Assembly (NCBI GenBank): GCA_022225965.2
Contig: JAKJXP020000053.1
Location: 1-64,000, forward strand
Direction: 5' to 3'
DNA from: Diatrype stigma
Lineage: Eukaryota > Ascomycota > Sordariomycetes > Xylariales > Diatrypaceae
Length of the DNA stretch: 64,000 nt
The notes under the pieces were generated by a model. That model saw nothing but the letters and a program-made list of their open reading frames with translations. It was not told where the DNA came from and searched no databases. Position numbers and translations under genes: made by a program. This document shows positions 44,042 to 56,942 of this stretch, in pieces. The stretch's first letter is position 1, and each line of letters begins with the position of its first letter.

Positions 44042-46316
44042 ATGCCTCCCGCTCCCGGCCAAAAGGGAACGGGCAAAAAGGGTGCCGGCGCCATTCGACA
44101 GCGAAGTCGCAACACCACGCCTATGTCCGGTCCTATTAACCCTCCTGCATCTACATCTAGCACCAGTATCCAGGTCGATCCCATCGAGACAGAGTTCCTG
44201 GAGCTGAAGTTAGAATCCGTCCGCAATCTGTCCTACGATGACCTCGTAGAACCCAGTCCCTCCAATGCTGTGATCCCCGATTCCAAGAACCTGGATGGAC
44301 TGATAACCAAGCTCACCAAGTTGCACGAAATAATCGAGCGGCGCGGCCAGTGGTGCGATAAAGGAATGCGCCTGGTCGCCATGCAGAGGAAGAACCACAT
44401 TGACGAGGCAGCCGAGGATAGAGGCGACAGGGCTGAGGAAGGAGCCAAGAAGGCTAATAAGAAGAAACGAAAGGCGAATGACAGTCTTGCAGCTCCCAAG
44501 GATACGAACACCGGTGCGTTGCGTTGCTCTACTTTGTGCATTTCCATGTCCAGTTTGACCTTCCCTTCCCCCTCCACTTGTATTGCCATCTCTGGCTCTT
44601 GTAGTTGCTGTAGCGGCGCAGGCCATGACATGTTATGACATGCCGATACCCTCAGTTACTACTCCACCAATCTGCACCAACCTATAATTCAATATAGGCT
44701 CAGCAACCCACGCACATGACTTTCACCACCCAACTTTTAAACGAAGGCAGTCCTTGTTTTGCATCATAAATCTAACCAGATCCACCTGTACAGAAAGATC
44801 CTCTCCTCTACGAGAGGGAAGTGGCAAACCCCGAAAACCTTCCCGCGATAACGATTCCGCGAGCTCTTCACTTTCTCCAGTTGCGCCCGCAACACCGGGC
44901 GCCATGGATGTCGACGAAAAGGCGAAGCTGGAGAATAAGGAGGAGGATGAAGAATCCAGCTCAGAGGACGAAGGCGCTCCTCCCCGTCGCGAGGCTCCCC
45001 AGTTCCAGACCTTCGGCGAAGATCCTTCGACTTTCCCCGACCCTACCGTCTACGAGATACGCGATGTCAAGCCTACCATGTCTGACGACGAGTTAAGAGA
45101 GATATTCTCGGTCGCCGTCTTTCCAAAGACAGACCTTGCCGACCTGATAGCTGGCGATCCTCCCGATAAGGATTTTAGTAGTGCCAAACCGACGAATCAG
45201 ATCAGCTTCAGCACCTTCTCTTCATACATTGAACCGTACTTCCGACCCTTTTCAGAAGAAGACCTTGCTTTTCTGAGAGAGCGCGGCGACCGCATGACAC
45301 CGTTCATCATGCCAAAGCGGGGCAAGAAGCACTACGCCGAGATCTGGGCTGAAGAGGATGGCGCCATGGCTGTCGATTCTAATCCACAAGGCAGGGATAA
45401 GCTCCAGCCGAACCAACCTCGAGGCAACATCGACAACATGGACGACGATGTTGCCGAGACTGACAAGCTATCTGTCGGACCGGTGCTTTCGCGTCTTCTC
45501 CAAGCATTGCGCCCCGAGGGTCGCGCGCAGTCCAGCGAGGACAAGCCGATGACCAACGGAGTTAACGGCGACGCCGAAGTGAAGGAGGAAACCAACGGTG
45601 ACGTGGCGGCGGCGGCGGCGGGCGCCGCCGCCGCAGGAACGCCCGGCGGCGAAGAGACGAAGAGCCTACCGCCAGCGGCGTTCATGCCCGAGTCCTCGAG
45701 CGAGGCGTGGAAGAAGGCGACGCACCCGAAGCTCGACTATACGCAGGTGGACGAGCGCATCAAGCAGGAGCTGCGGCACATCGGCTTCCTGCCGCAGGAG
45801 GGGTTCGAGGGGGACTACGACGGCCACTTCGACGACGAGGTGGCGGGGCGGCTACGCCTGCTCCAGGACCGGCTGCGCCAGCAGATGCTGATCAACGGGG
45901 CGCGCAAGGCGCGCCTGACGGAGCTCGTCAAGGAGCGCATGGCCCACCAGGAGTACTCGACCATCCTCGAGGACCTCGACTCCCAGGTCCAGGGCGCCTA
46001 CCTCAAGCGCACGCGTACGATGGGCAAGAGCAAGAAGGCCAAGCGTCCGGGCGGCGCGGCTGCCAGCGCCGCGGCGGCCGCCGCCGGCGGTGCGGCCGGC
46101 ATGGCCCGCCCCGGCATTGGCGACGTCACCCGTACCCTGATGGAGCGCCGCAAGCGCTGGATCGACAACATCGGCACCGTCTTCGACGACGAGAGCCTCG
46201 GCAAGGTGCCCCGCGTCACCGACGGGCCCGACAGCACCATCTTCAAGCCCGAGATGATGGCCGACCTCATCAAGAAGGAGCGCCAGAGCTGGGACGAGGA
46301 GGTCGAGGAGGAGTGA
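44042..46316 (+). CDS. ngg1: SAGA/ADA histone acetyltransferase subunit Ada3 (Ngg1)
   Basis: Exon 44042-44513 (donor GTGCGT) and exon 44794-46316 (acceptor ACAG) join in phase to 664 residues. The join runs [13 protein letters not shown]. Residues 1-40 are basic and disordered. A helical N-terminal segment follows ([43 protein letters not shown]), then a Lys-rich nuclear stretch and an acidic region. The Ada3 C-terminal region is clear: [61 protein letters not shown] and [19 protein letters not shown]. In yeast this part binds Ada2 and Gcn5. It is expected in the nucleus as part of the Gcn5 acetylation module. Alanine-rich tracts occur near 45610 and 46060. The 280-nt intron is longer than average. 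The 5' exon start has a good CACCATG context. Confidence 0.88.
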
Positions 46317-48236
46317 ATGGATAGGACCAACCAATCAATAAACGTACCAAGCGATTCGGACCCGATTGTTGTTCTTTCCCATAAAGGAGACAAAAGGCGC
46401 GCGCGAGATGCGAGGTGCGAAGTTTTCATTCTCAGACAAAGACTTTGTTTACCCCTTTCATGGTGCTGATGGATGGCTGGCTGGACGGAAAGCCCTTGCT
46501 GTTGCAAAAGGGCTAGTCAGGAAAAAGGCCTTGGGGAAAGGGGGTTCTCTGCTGTTCATGACTGCGTTAGGAAAAGAGACACAAAGGCGTTTGTAGGCTT
46601 TTTATGCTATGCATGTATCGATGATACCACTTATTCTGGCGTTGGTAAGGGGGGTTTTTCCGACAGTCCGAGAACAAGCATACTACTACGCGGTGCTGTC
46701 CGCCTATAGGGATAGGGAATGCATTGGACAGCTTAGATCAGTCAATGGTTATTATTGCTTTAAGCAGCCGTATTTCGGTTTTAATACGAGTATTTCCCTA
46801 TGATTTACCTGTTCAATTGACAACTATTGAGACGGTTTATTGATCAATGATCATGTCTGTGACAAGCAGGTTTGTCCGCGCGGTTCAAGAATAGCTTTGC
46901 CAGTGATTCGGTGGGAATATAGTTGAAGGGGTGGGATCTTATGAGGTATAGTCACGGGTTCTTCTTAACCCTCGCAGCTGATGGGATACGCTCGTCCTCT
47001 GGAAAGTTGTAACTTGTCAGCAGTGGTGTGCCAAATGGGTAGCCCCCCTTGGGGGGGGGGGGGGGGGGGGGTGCCTAACGTTAGGGCTATAGGGGTGGAT
47101 ACGGGCTAATACCGCGTATATAAGCGGACTTCGGGGCCACACAGGGCCTGCCAGAAACTTCCCCCCTTAAGCAACACAATTACCGTTTCCCTGACTGCTG
47201 CATTCTGACATAACTAAATGAAGCACCAGTGGGGTCTTTTTTCCATCTCCCTTTCCCTAAAATGACGTCTTTCTATCACATGCCGAAGTCAAGCAGACAG
47301 TTAATTGTAGAATTTACCACATGATTATGCTAGGCAAGCCATGTTTTTATCTAATCATGCGTCACTCCTATGAGTCCTGAGCGTTGTCCCTTATCATTCT
47401 CTACAAAGCATCGTGCTCATACCCAAGTAAGTCATCTAGCCATTGTTCAAACTTGAGTATATCGAGCGCGGGTACGCTGTTTTACACAGACGAACTAAGT
47501 GTTCTTCTGACCGGAAAGCCACTCAAGACCCTAAAGGATTATTTTAGTACAATTTCGGCCTTTACAGGAAGGGCAGAAAGGCCCAAGGGAATGTTTTTAG
47601 TAGGCTAATATATGGCTGCTCATGCGGCGTTCTTGGAAAGCCGGAATTTTTAGGGTAACATGCTCATATGTACGATGAGCTGATGTCTTTCTTCTGTGAT
47701 AATGGTGGACATAGTTACAGCCTTATTACGGACAGTCCGACTACGATGAATACTAATGGGCGAACAGAGGATTGATATTTCTCAACTGCGGTTACTGTTT
47801 CGTTAACCAGGTTTCGTTCAAAGCTGATTAGATAAACACGGAACCTATGGCATTCATTGTATAAACTGTGTTTGTTTGGAAACGCTTCTGTCTTTGTATC
47901 GGTAACTGGAAGGTTAAGTTAAAACGACTGAACAATAGGATTGTATGTGTATCGAGGGCATTGTAATAGTTAAAGGGCCGCTTAACAAAGCAAATTAAGA
48001 GATATCGTTATATGTTTCGTGATCAACAGAGCTGTTCGGCCAGATGTGTATATTTCCTAGCTGGCAATGTCTATATAACCCAGGTTTCGCCTCGCACGAT
48101 AGAGAAAAAATCTCCAACGACCAACACAGACTTTCCATCAATAGACCAGACTGCCTTGATAGGAAGCTTTGATCTGTCCAACACAGCTCCGAAACACAAA
48201 CCACACATCAGACACTTACCTCCGAACATCGCAAAC
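46317..48236. other. Intergenic with a poly-G tract
   Basis: No gene supported. A run of 21 G (47051-47071) follows GCCCCCCTT and could form a hairpin or G-quadruplex. The adjoining TAACGTTAGGGCTATA has a near match on the opposite strand at about 32293-32309 (TATAGCCCTAACGTT). The open frame that precedes the next gene (48012-48236) is 5' UTR. Confidence 0.4.
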
Positions 48237-49499
48237 ATGGGTTACGGTATTATTGGTGACCGGGAGCTTAGGAGTCTCGGGATCACACGAACTGATCTGG
48301 CCATGGCAAGACAAGGTAGGTTGAGACCCATGGAAACTCGGGCGGCCCGGGCTCGGAGACTTCATGGAGGAGTGAACCAAGCTACAAGGGCTCCAAGGGC
48401 GAGAAGAAGACGCCGGGCTGCTGTTAACCATTATGTATCACCTCCGCTAACCCCTCCGCAACCCCCGCTAACCCCTCCGCAACCCCAGCCAGTCCCCCCG
48501 CAGCCCCAGCCAGTCCCTCCGCAACCCGCGCAGCTCCCCCCGCAAGGGGTACTTGACATGCCCCTCGAGATCCTGCTCCAGATCGTCGGACACATGGATC
48601 CAGCCACGCGGATCGGCCTTGCCCAGGCATCGCCGATTCATTTCGTGAACGCAAACTTCAACATCTTCGTCCAAGACGCCCAGTTCCAGGTCCAGCTGCA
48701 GGACACGCCTCCCCACACGGAGACCGACGACACGAGGCCGCTCCTCCTGTGGGCCATCGAGAACAACGTGGGCCTGCCCGTCCTCGACCAGATCATCACG
48801 GCGTACCAGCACGTGAACCCCGGCCAGTGGGCGGACTCGATCTGGGGGCCCTTGGCCCGGGAGCTGCCGACCCCGCTGTGGGCGGCGATCCGGGTCGCCA
48901 GGCCGGACGTCGTCGACCTGCTGCTGCAGCGCGGCGCGAACTACGGGACCAGGTACTGCCTGATGCTGCGCGGGAGATGCAACCGCCAGGGGTACCCCCA
49001 CCACCAATGTCTGCATCCGCCCGCACATCCGGCCCCGTTGGAGCAATGCTCCGACGCGCTGGAGTATGCGGTCAGAGCTGTGTCGACGTACCTCGACCAC
49101 AGGGACCAGCGACAGGCGATCGTCCGCCGGCTGGTCCAGGCAGGCGCGAGGTTCGAGCTCCTCGATGCCGGGGACAATATATCGGCGCTCTTCAGACGGG
49201 CCACGTGGCATGGTCTGCACGACGTGCTGATCCTCATGATGGACGAGATCTTGAACCTCCCATCCGGGGATACCCGGCGCGCGCGCCTGGCAGGGGCGCT
49301 GGACGAGATGCTGCGCCGGGTAGCATGTGACCTGCCCCGGGACGGGGATCACAACATGCTGCTCGAGTACCTCGTCAACCGCTGGGCGCCTACTACCTAT
49401 CACATCCAGCAGTTATACGATAACTGCCAGGCGGAAGGGCGGTTGCATAGCATGGCTGCTATTCGAAGAGCGCGAAGAGCGCTAGGTCTGCAGAGGTAA
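48237..49499 (+). CDS. F-box-like protein with ankyrin-like helical repeats
   Basis: 420 residues counted from the ATG at 48237 (AAACATGGG context). The open frame extends 75 codons further upstream, but that part looks like UTR. A basic N-terminal region (Arg-rich, RARRRRRA) is followed by a Pro/Gln tandem (LTPPQPPLTPPQPQPVPPQ) at about 65-100. Next is an F-box-like helix, LDMPLEILLQIVGHMDPATRIGLAQAS. Downstream are helix pairs of ankyrin type (TPLWAAIRVARPDVVDLLLQRGAN; RRLVQAGARFELLDAGDNISALFRRATWHG). F-box proteins recruit substrates to SCF ubiquitin ligases; the repeats would bind the target. This is an inference from architecture, because such fungal F-box/ankyrin proteins diverge strongly. 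The coding part is much more GC-rich than its flanks. Confidence 0.6.
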   Translation: MGYGIIGDRELRSLGITRTDLAMARQGRLRPMETRAARARRLHGGVNQATRAPRARRRRRAAVNHYVSPPLTPPQPPLTPPQPQPVPPQPQPVPPQPAQLPPQGVLDMPLEILLQIVGHMDPATRIGLAQASPIHFVNANFNIFVQDAQFQVQLQDTPPHTETDDTRPLLLWAIENNVGLPVLDQIITAYQHVNPGQWADSIWGPLARELPTPLWAAIRVARPDVVDLLLQRGANYGTRYCLMLRGRCNRQGYPHHQCLHPPAHPAPLEQCSDALEYAVRAVSTYLDHRDQRQAIVRRLVQAGARFELLDAGDNISALFRRATWHGLHDVLILMMDEILNLPSGDTRRARLAGALDEMLRRVACDLPRDGDHNMLLEYLVNRWAPTTYHIQQLYDNCQAEGRLHSMAAIRRARRALGLQR

Positions 49500-50458
49500 G
49501 TGCGGCAGATGGAAAAGGTTGGTCAGCGATGGACCGAAGTGAAGTTGCCATGCCAAGGTAACGTGGGTGAGTACTAGGTGAGTGTCAGCGTCTTGTTTGT
49601 TTGATCTGTTTACTGTTTGATTTAGCGATGTTTCTTGAGTTGAACAAACTCTTCTACTTACTAATGATATCGAGAGTTGAACAAACTTAAAGATATCAAT
49701 ATTAATCAAATTCATAAAACCTGAGCAATTAGTTATGCCGCCTTGCCCGTCTTGTAACTTACACTTGAAAGATATTAGCTGCATAAGATATAGCATTATA
49801 CAGGCCCGTTGTGGTTCTTCAGCGAAGTTCTAGAGCCCTTGGTGTCTCTCACCAGGATGGTACCTACATACCTAAGTATCTTTGACTGTTACTGTTGCAT
49901 TGTTAGCCCCAGCATATTGCAGTATCTATAGGTATGTAAATACCAGAATACCTACTGGGCATCGAATCAACTTACAGATGCCGAGTTGTAACCAACAACC
50001 GTCCACGGGTACATCTAGCTCCTTATCTGGCCGAACTTACGTAGAATCAGAGTTGCGGGGTACGTAAGTGGGTCATCCCGTCCGAGATCTCCCTGAAACT
50101 TCTCCCCCTCCCCCACCACAGACTATAGTTCCAACAGCTGAGAGCTACACTTGAGCTAAGCTGCTCTACATACAGGTAATGGTTACAGCAGTGTGGGTAG
50201 ATAGATACCTAGGTCCGGTAGGTGTAGATACGAATAAACTCACCACTGCAGATAAGGTGTCAAGATACATACATACCTACCTAGGTAATGTACTAGACCA
50301 GCGCTGGACAGTTTGCGGTGTCCAGGTATAAATAGTAGCAACAGCAAATGCATGCAGATAAGCCTGAGAGTCCGCGACCACTAACCTAAAACTCCTCCTT
50401 GGATATATTCACAAGTCGGTCGCTTGAGTCGCATCAGAGCAACCACAGGCACTCCAGG
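49500..50458. other. Intergenic upstream of urease
   Basis: No gene supported. It contains TACCTACCTAGGTA-type motifs (50269-50287) and should hold the urease promoter. No GATA cluster could be judged by eye as significant. Confidence 0.4.
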
Positions 50459-53400
50459 ATGCATCTCGTCCCCAAAGAGGTATGTATGTAGCACATGTGC
50501 ACGACGACAAGATAACTCTCCAGTCGGAGCAGGAGGATATATCGTGTCTGGTGTCTGGTGTCTGTGTCTGGTGTCTGTGTCTGGTGTCTGGTTATACGAC
50601 GTAGCATGGCGAGATCTAAGCTAACATGTCACCAACCTGCTACGTAATTCCAGCTCGACAAGCTCGTCATCTCCCAGCTGGGCTTCGTGGCCCAGAAGAG
50701 GCTGGCAAGAGGTCTGAAGCTGAATCATACCGAGGCCACGGTAAGTCCAGTCGAGAGCCCTTACCCACGACTTCCGTCTATGCCCGTCGGCCCAATCGGA
50801 GTTCTAATACCCACTTAGGCCCTTATTGCCAACAACCTCCAAGAGCTGATCCGCGATGGCCAGCACTCCGTCGCGGACCTCATGTCCCTCGGGACCACCA
50901 TGCTGGGCCGGCGTCACGTGCTCCCCTCCGTCCTGGCCACGATGCACCAGGTGCAGGTCGAGGGTACCTTCCCCATGGGCACGTACCTCGTGACGGTGAC
51001 GAACCCGATCGCCACCGAGGACGGGGACCTCGCGCGGGCGCTGTACGGGAGCTTCCTTCCCGTGCCCAGCGCGGACCTCTTCCCCGTGCTCGAGCCGTCG
51101 GCCTACGATGCCGTCAAGCAGCCGGGCGCCGTCGTCGTCGCCGTGAAATCTATCTCTTCTTCCTCCTCCAAAGAGGGATCTACGGATGACGATCCGAGCG
51201 GCGGCGGCAATGGGCGAATAACGCTGAACGCGAACCGCCGCCGCATCCGGCTGCGGGTCACCAGCACGGGGGACCGCCCCATCCAGGTCGGCAGCCACTA
51301 CCACTTCGTCGAGGTGAATCCGCAGCTGTCGTTCGACCGGGCGCGCGCGTACGGGTTCCGGCTCGACGTGCCGGCGGGCACGTCGGTGCGGTTCGAGCCG
51401 GGCGACGCCAAGACGGTGACGCTGGTGGAGATCGGCGGGCGGCGCGTGATCCGGGGCGGCAACAGCCTGGCGACGGGCCCCGTGGACGTCGCGCGCGCCG
51501 CCGACATCGTCGCGAAGCTGCAGCAGGCCGGGTTCGCGCACGCGCCCGAGGAGCCCGTCGGCGGGCTGGCCGACACGGGGCTCGTGGCCGCCGCCTACAC
51601 GCTCGACCGGGCCGCGTACGCGGCCATGTTCGGCCCCACGACCGGCGACCTCGTGCGGCTCGGCGCCACCGACCTCTGGGTCAAGGTCGAGCGCGACCTG
51701 ACGGCGTACGGCGACGAGTGCAAGTTCGGGGGCGGCAAGACGCTGCGCGAGGGCATGGGCCAGATGACCGGGTGCCCGGACGCCGAGAGCCTCGACCTCG
51801 TCATCGTCAACGCGCTCATCGTCGATTACACGGGCATTTACAAGGCCGACATTGGCGTTAAGGGCGGCATGATCGTCGGCATCGGCAAGGCCGGCAACCC
51901 GGACGTCATGGACGGCGTCACCGAGGGCATGATCGTGGGGAGCTGCACCGACGTCATCGCCGGCGAGGGCAAGATCGTCACCGCCGGCGGCTTCGATTCC
52001 CATATTCACCTCATCTGTCCCCAGCAGGCCTACGAGGCCATCAGCTCGGGCATCACCACTATGCTTGGCGGTGGTACGGGACCGAGGTAAGTAGTTGCGA
52101 AAGCCCTTTAATCTGTTGTAATCCCCGTGGCCCCGATCAAGGAAATTTGGGGAAGACTCTCCGTGGCAATTAGACTGACACCTGGGGACAGTTCCGGCAC
52201 AGCGGCTACGACCTGCACGCCCGGGGCCCACCTCATGGAGCAGATGCTGCAGGCGTGCGACGAGCTGCCGGTCAACATCGGCATCACGGGCAAGGGCAAC
52301 GACAGCGCGCCGGAGGCGCTGCGAGAGCAGGTGATTGCGGGGGCGTGCGGGCTGAAGCTGCACGAGGACTGGGGGTCGACGCCGGCGGCGATCGACGCGT
52401 GCCTGAGCGTGTGCGACGAGCTGGACGTGCAGTGCCTGATCCACACGGACACGCTGAACGAGTCCGGGTACGTGGAGGCGACGATCGCGGCGGTCGGGGG
52501 CCGCACGATCCACGCGTACCACACGGAGGGCGCCGGGGGCGGGCACGCGCCCGACATCATCAGCGTGGTGGGGCTGCCGAACGTGCTGCCGAGCTCGACG
52601 AACCCGACGCGGCCCTACACGCGCAACACGCTGGACGAGCACCTCGACATGCTGATGGTGTGCCACCACCTGTCCAAGGACATCCCCGAGGACGTGGCGT
52701 TCGCCGAGAGCCGGATCCGGGCCGAGACCATCGCGGCCGAGGACGTGCTGCACGACCTGGGCGCCATCGCCATGATGTCGTCGGACTCGCAGGCCATGGG
52801 CCGCTGCGGCGAGGTCATCCTGCGCACCTGGAACACCGCCCACAAGAACAAGGTCCAGCGCGGCTTCCTCGGCGAGGACCTCGGCACCGGCGCCGACAAC
52901 TTCCGCGTCAAGCGCTACGTCAGCAAGTACACCATCAACCCGGCCCTCGCCCAGGGCATGGCCCACCTCGTCGGCAGCGTCGAGGTCGGCAAGCTCGCCG
53001 ACCTCGTCGTCTGGGACCCGGCCTGGTTCGGCACCAAGCCCGGCCTGGTCGTGAAGAGCGGCCTGATCGCCTACGCGCAGATGGTGAGCATCATATCTTA
53101 CATCTACCTACCCCCCTCTCCCCCCCTCCCCTCCCCTCCTATCCAACACCCACCACCCCTCTAAGCTTCTGCTTAACCACGAATACAATACTAAATGCAA
53201 CAAACCAAAAAAAACAGGGCGACCCCAACGCCTCGATCCCGACGGTGCAGCCGGTGATGTCGCGGCCGATGTTCGCGCCGCTCGTGCCGCAGACCAGCAT
53301 CCTGTTCGTGTCGCAGGCGAGCGCGGACAGCGGGGTGCAGCGGCGGTACGGCCTGCGGAAGCGCGTCGAGGCCGTCCGCGGCTGCCGCTCCGTCGGCAAG

Positions 53401-53538
53401 CGCGACATGCGCTTCAACGACGCCACCCCCCGCATGCGCGTCGACCCGGAGCGCTACACCGTCGAGGCCGACGGCATGGTGTGCGCCGCCGAGCCCGCGG
53501 CCGAGCTGCCGCTCGCGCAGGCGTACTACGCTTACTGA
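50459..53538 (+). CDS. ure1: Urease, five exons
   Basis: Hydrolyses urea to ammonia and carbamate. Exons 50459-50479, 50654-50740, 50819-52086, 52192-53083 and 53218-53538 join in phase (2589 bases, 862 residues). It is a fused gamma-beta-alpha fungal urease: gamma part [27 protein letters not shown], beta part [14 protein letters not shown], alpha part from about residue 185 ([20 protein letters not shown]). Active-site residues are all present: His431/His433 (DSHIHLICP), carbamylated Lys514 (GLKLHEDWG), His543 ([12 protein letters not shown]), His569 ([14 protein letters not shown]), flap His617 ([13 protein letters not shown]) and Asp657 ([10 protein letters not shown]). A Ser-rich insertion near residue 145 ([15 protein letters not shown]) slightly lengthens the protein. 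Nickel loading needs accessory proteins UreD/F/G, which are not in this window. The enzyme is cytosolic and usually under nitrogen control. A 16-G run starts one base after the stop codon. Confidence 0.95.
50544..50592. repeat. GTGTCTG short tandem array in urease intron 1
   Basis: Six to seven copies of GTGTCTG/TGTCTGT lie within the first intron of the urease gene. Confidence 0.8.
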
Positions 53539-55389
53539 GGGGGGGGGGGGGGGGTAGGTGAGGTGAGGGGAGGTGGTTTTAGGTTGAGGGATCTTGGTAT
53601 ACTAGATTGGATATACATATATCATGGGCAGATCAGATCAGATCAGATGGATCGTTTAGGGGGTTAGGTTAGGTCAGGAGTAGATGGTTACTACCTAGTT
53701 ATGTGGTTACGTCTGGTTTTGGATATACATATATGTAGTTGGTGCCGTGCAATATTTGGACGTAAGGTCCTCTTCGAGTCAGGGGCAGGGGAGGTCTTGG
53801 GGGTGTACCTCCATCTCTACCTTACTCTCCTGTTAATATAAGCCCTATTTGCCACATTGTTGATTCCATAATTTCTTTCCACGTTCCGTTAAGAGGTCTC
53901 ATATTGCGATTATTCGACGCATACGGAATCGCCCCCAGAATCCAAGGGTTGTACAAAGAAAGCAGTTGTGTTGTATTGAGTGAGTGTAAAGTGTCGGGCT
54001 CTGTAGGTAACTACCTAGGTAGGTACAGGAGCTGGACAGTGACAGTGTCAGTGAGGAGGGATAGAAATGGTGTAAGATGATTGGCCAGGTAATATGCTGT
54101 ACGTTGCGTTGCGGTGCTCCCGAGTCAGTAAGTGCGGGATAATACATACACCCAGTCTCGCCAGCACATTGGAAGGGACGTACAAGTACATACCTACTTA
54201 CCTACATGTGGTTATACGAGAGTCCGTAGTACCAGGGCATCCGTCGTTCCCCTTATTGGAAAAGAGGATGTGGCTCTGGTATATGATCTATAGGACGCGA
54301 ATATGATCACTTTGCAGGATCTCATACACCAGCCTACATACATATCGACTACGAAGAAGGAATAACTACCCAATTTAATCACCAATGCCACCTTGAGGTG
54401 TAAATCAGATCAGGGAGTGGTGAGTTGAGTGCTCAAGCCCGGAGTTCAGGAGGTCGGGGGATGCCTGTCCAGGGATCCGCTATAAGACACCTAAGAGACT
54501 CGCTGAAGGCATGAGTCGTTGTAGGTACAGCACGAAGCAATGGTCTGCCGCCACTCGACCAGTATGTTCCTAGTATATACCAGATAGGTATATGTATATA
54601 CATACGGGCATGTAATCGATAGATATATTAATCAACTTGAGGTCCAACATCCCGCAATAAGGTCTTTACAACCAGATGGTTTGTCTGAGGGTTTCCGTCC
54701 TGAGCACAGGGAATACATCACAGGATGAAGGACGGTAGGCTAGAAGTTGAATTCTAGGGTTCATAGCTACTACTCACAAGGTTGAGAAGAGAGATGGTTT
54801 TGCTCTCGTTCTAACCAACAACATAACGGTATATTTGAGTGATCACGCCTACATCGGCTGGCATATAGACACTCGCAAGCTCTACCATTACCGAGCTAGT
54901 CAGAAAGAATATCAGACTAGGGTTGAGGCATCTGCTCCGACTTGATGCAGAGGTCCTGCTACGTTATGCATTTTATCGTTCACTGCATTGCTTCGCATCA
55001 CCTGGGCATAGGACAAAGTTATTTACTGGCTATCAATTGTGCAAATCCCCTCTTAATACAAAAGCAAAGCATAATCCATCCAGCAGGACCGACAAGAACT
55101 CCTTAAACCCTCACAACCCTTCCGACCAAGCCCTCGCATTGCCCTTTAGACCATCAAGAGCACGGCCCTCAGAATCATAATTCATACAGCGCAAAGAACC
55201 CCTTCGCTCAGCCGAAGCATAGCATGTGGTTTCAGCGATATCCACTCCATACTCTGCCTAGGTATAGCTATTCGCGTCCATCCCCGTGCCTCATATAAGG
55301 CAGTTGATCTCATCAATAATACGAAAGAGGTATCTTCAAAAGCAGCACAAACAAGAAAAGAAACGTACGAGGCGTTGAAAACACCTTGC
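53539..55389. other. Intergenic between convergent genes
   Basis: 3' flanks of urease (+) and the HMG-box gene (-). It starts with a G16 run (53539-53554), then AGATC repeats (GATCAGATCAGATCAGAT at about 53629-53647). Scattered TACCTAGG motifs occur. No gene supported. Confidence 0.45.
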
Positions 55390-56942
55390 CTAGTTCTTCT
55401 TCTTGCGACTGGACTTCTTAGGTTCCTCAATGGGCGTCTCGGCTACTTTGGAGGCTCTCTTTCGCTTTTTGTCAGGACTAGCAGGCGTAGCGGTCTTAGC
55501 AGCACTCGCCTCAACATCGTCAACATCAGCAGCCGCGCTCTTGCGCTTCCGAGTTTGCTTCGGCTTGGGGGTATCTTGAATCGGAGTTGGCGGTGCCGGG
55601 GCAGTAGCCAAAGCCAACTGCTCGGCAATGGCATCTTGATCGTTCGGCGGAGGGAGAGCTTCCTCTCCAGATAGGACGGGCTGCGGGATGCCATTGGTGT
55701 CGGCATATGCCAGGGCTTCCGAGTCAGTCATGGCTCTAGCGTCCACGTTGCCGGCCTTGTACGACTGCACACGGGCATTGTACAGTCTGAGGTTGAACTG
55801 GTACGCGTTGTTCCACGCCTAGCAAGTGGGTTAGCAGCTTATCATCATACAGGCGTTTTGAGGCAACTCACAGTCTTCTCAGCGGGGGTCATAGCTGCCC
55901 ATCGGCGTTGACCTTCTTCCTGAACAGCACCCTTCGGAGCATCGGCGCCGAGATCGTTGGCAATGATGGGGCGGGCGGTCTGCATGTAAAGGAAGTAAGG
56001 CGTCAAAGGTCGCTTCGGAGCATTGGGATCATGCTGACGCTTTTTGCGCTCCTTCTTCTCTTCTACCTGGGGGGCAAGATCGTTCAACTGGTTAGCAATA
56101 CCATCCAGACCGGCAATCATAGCCGACAGATGAGGGCCACCACCATTGTCAAACGGAGTGGGCTCCCCAATAAGGAGGTTCGTTTGGCGCAGGAAGTCAT
56201 CAGAGAAATTCTTCATGAGACCCAAGATGGTCGCAAAGCGGGTATGGACCTGTTTTTCATGTTAGAAAATGTCTCTCTATCATTAATCGGCGTGTTGCAG
56301 CCAAGCGGCCAACCCTCGTGGACAGATAATGGGAGTTATGTGCAGATCAAGTGTAAATGTAGATGCCGTTGCTAGTAAGAAGCGGGGCAATTCATCACCA
56401 TGCGGTGCATCAACCATCCCACCACAGATAATGCGTATTCTGTGACACAATACAAGATATGGTCTATACTAATAATCATGCCCTCCCTCTGTCCTGAGTA
56501 TCCCAACCATGATAGGCATGGAATGGTCGGAGTGCTTGACATGGGATGAAGTCGTACACGTCGAAACGCGATTGCAATCCGCAGAATGTTGATATCGGGG
56601 TTTACATGACACGCGAACAGGAACAATGATGGGCAAGGCAGTGTTGTGTTGCGCAGTGGGGTAGATAGGCAGACGGGCAGATAGGGCAGAGCGCGGGTAG
56701 ATGTACAGGTATGGGGTATGGGGTCATCGATGTCAACTTACACTGTCGCGAACTCTGATGAACTGGTCGACGTCGACGCTTCTAGTGGGTACCCCAGGGA
56801 GGGAGCCCGGCGGCGGCGCTACAGGAGCCAGCTGAGGTTGAGGCGCCATCTGGAGAGGTTGTTGCACTGGCATCGGGGCCATTGCCTGGGGCACAGGTGC
56901 GGGCTGAGGTTGTTTGGCGTCGGCTTTCTTAGGACGGGCCAT
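55390..56942 (-). CDS. HMG-box DNA-binding protein, three exons
   Basis: Exons 56942-56742, 56249-55872 and 55818-55390 join in phase (335 residues) through GTAAGT...CAG and GTGAGT...TAG introns. The N-terminus is Pro/Gln-rich (PMPVQQPLQMAPQPQLAPVA). It is followed by a helical segment (VDVDQFIRVRDSVHTRFATI; LMKNFSDDFLRQTNLLIGEP). One HMG box follows: HDPNAPKRPLTPYFLYMQTARPIIANDL, then GAVQEEGQRRWAAMTPAEKT|AWNNAYQFNLRLYNARV. The C-terminal third is acidic/Ala-rich and ends in basic nuclear-localisation clusters (KKRKRA; SSRKKK). Such non-sequence-specific HMG proteins act as chromatin architects. Similar fungal proteins are compared with Nht1 of the INO80 complex or with Hmo1; I cannot decide between them. 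Intron 1 is 492 nt, unusually long for this organism. Confidence 0.85.

Noticed and set aside
50804..52966. 720-codon frame antisense to urease
   Set aside because: The urease exons with all active-site residues explain this DNA; the antisense product is low-complexity and crosses urease introns.
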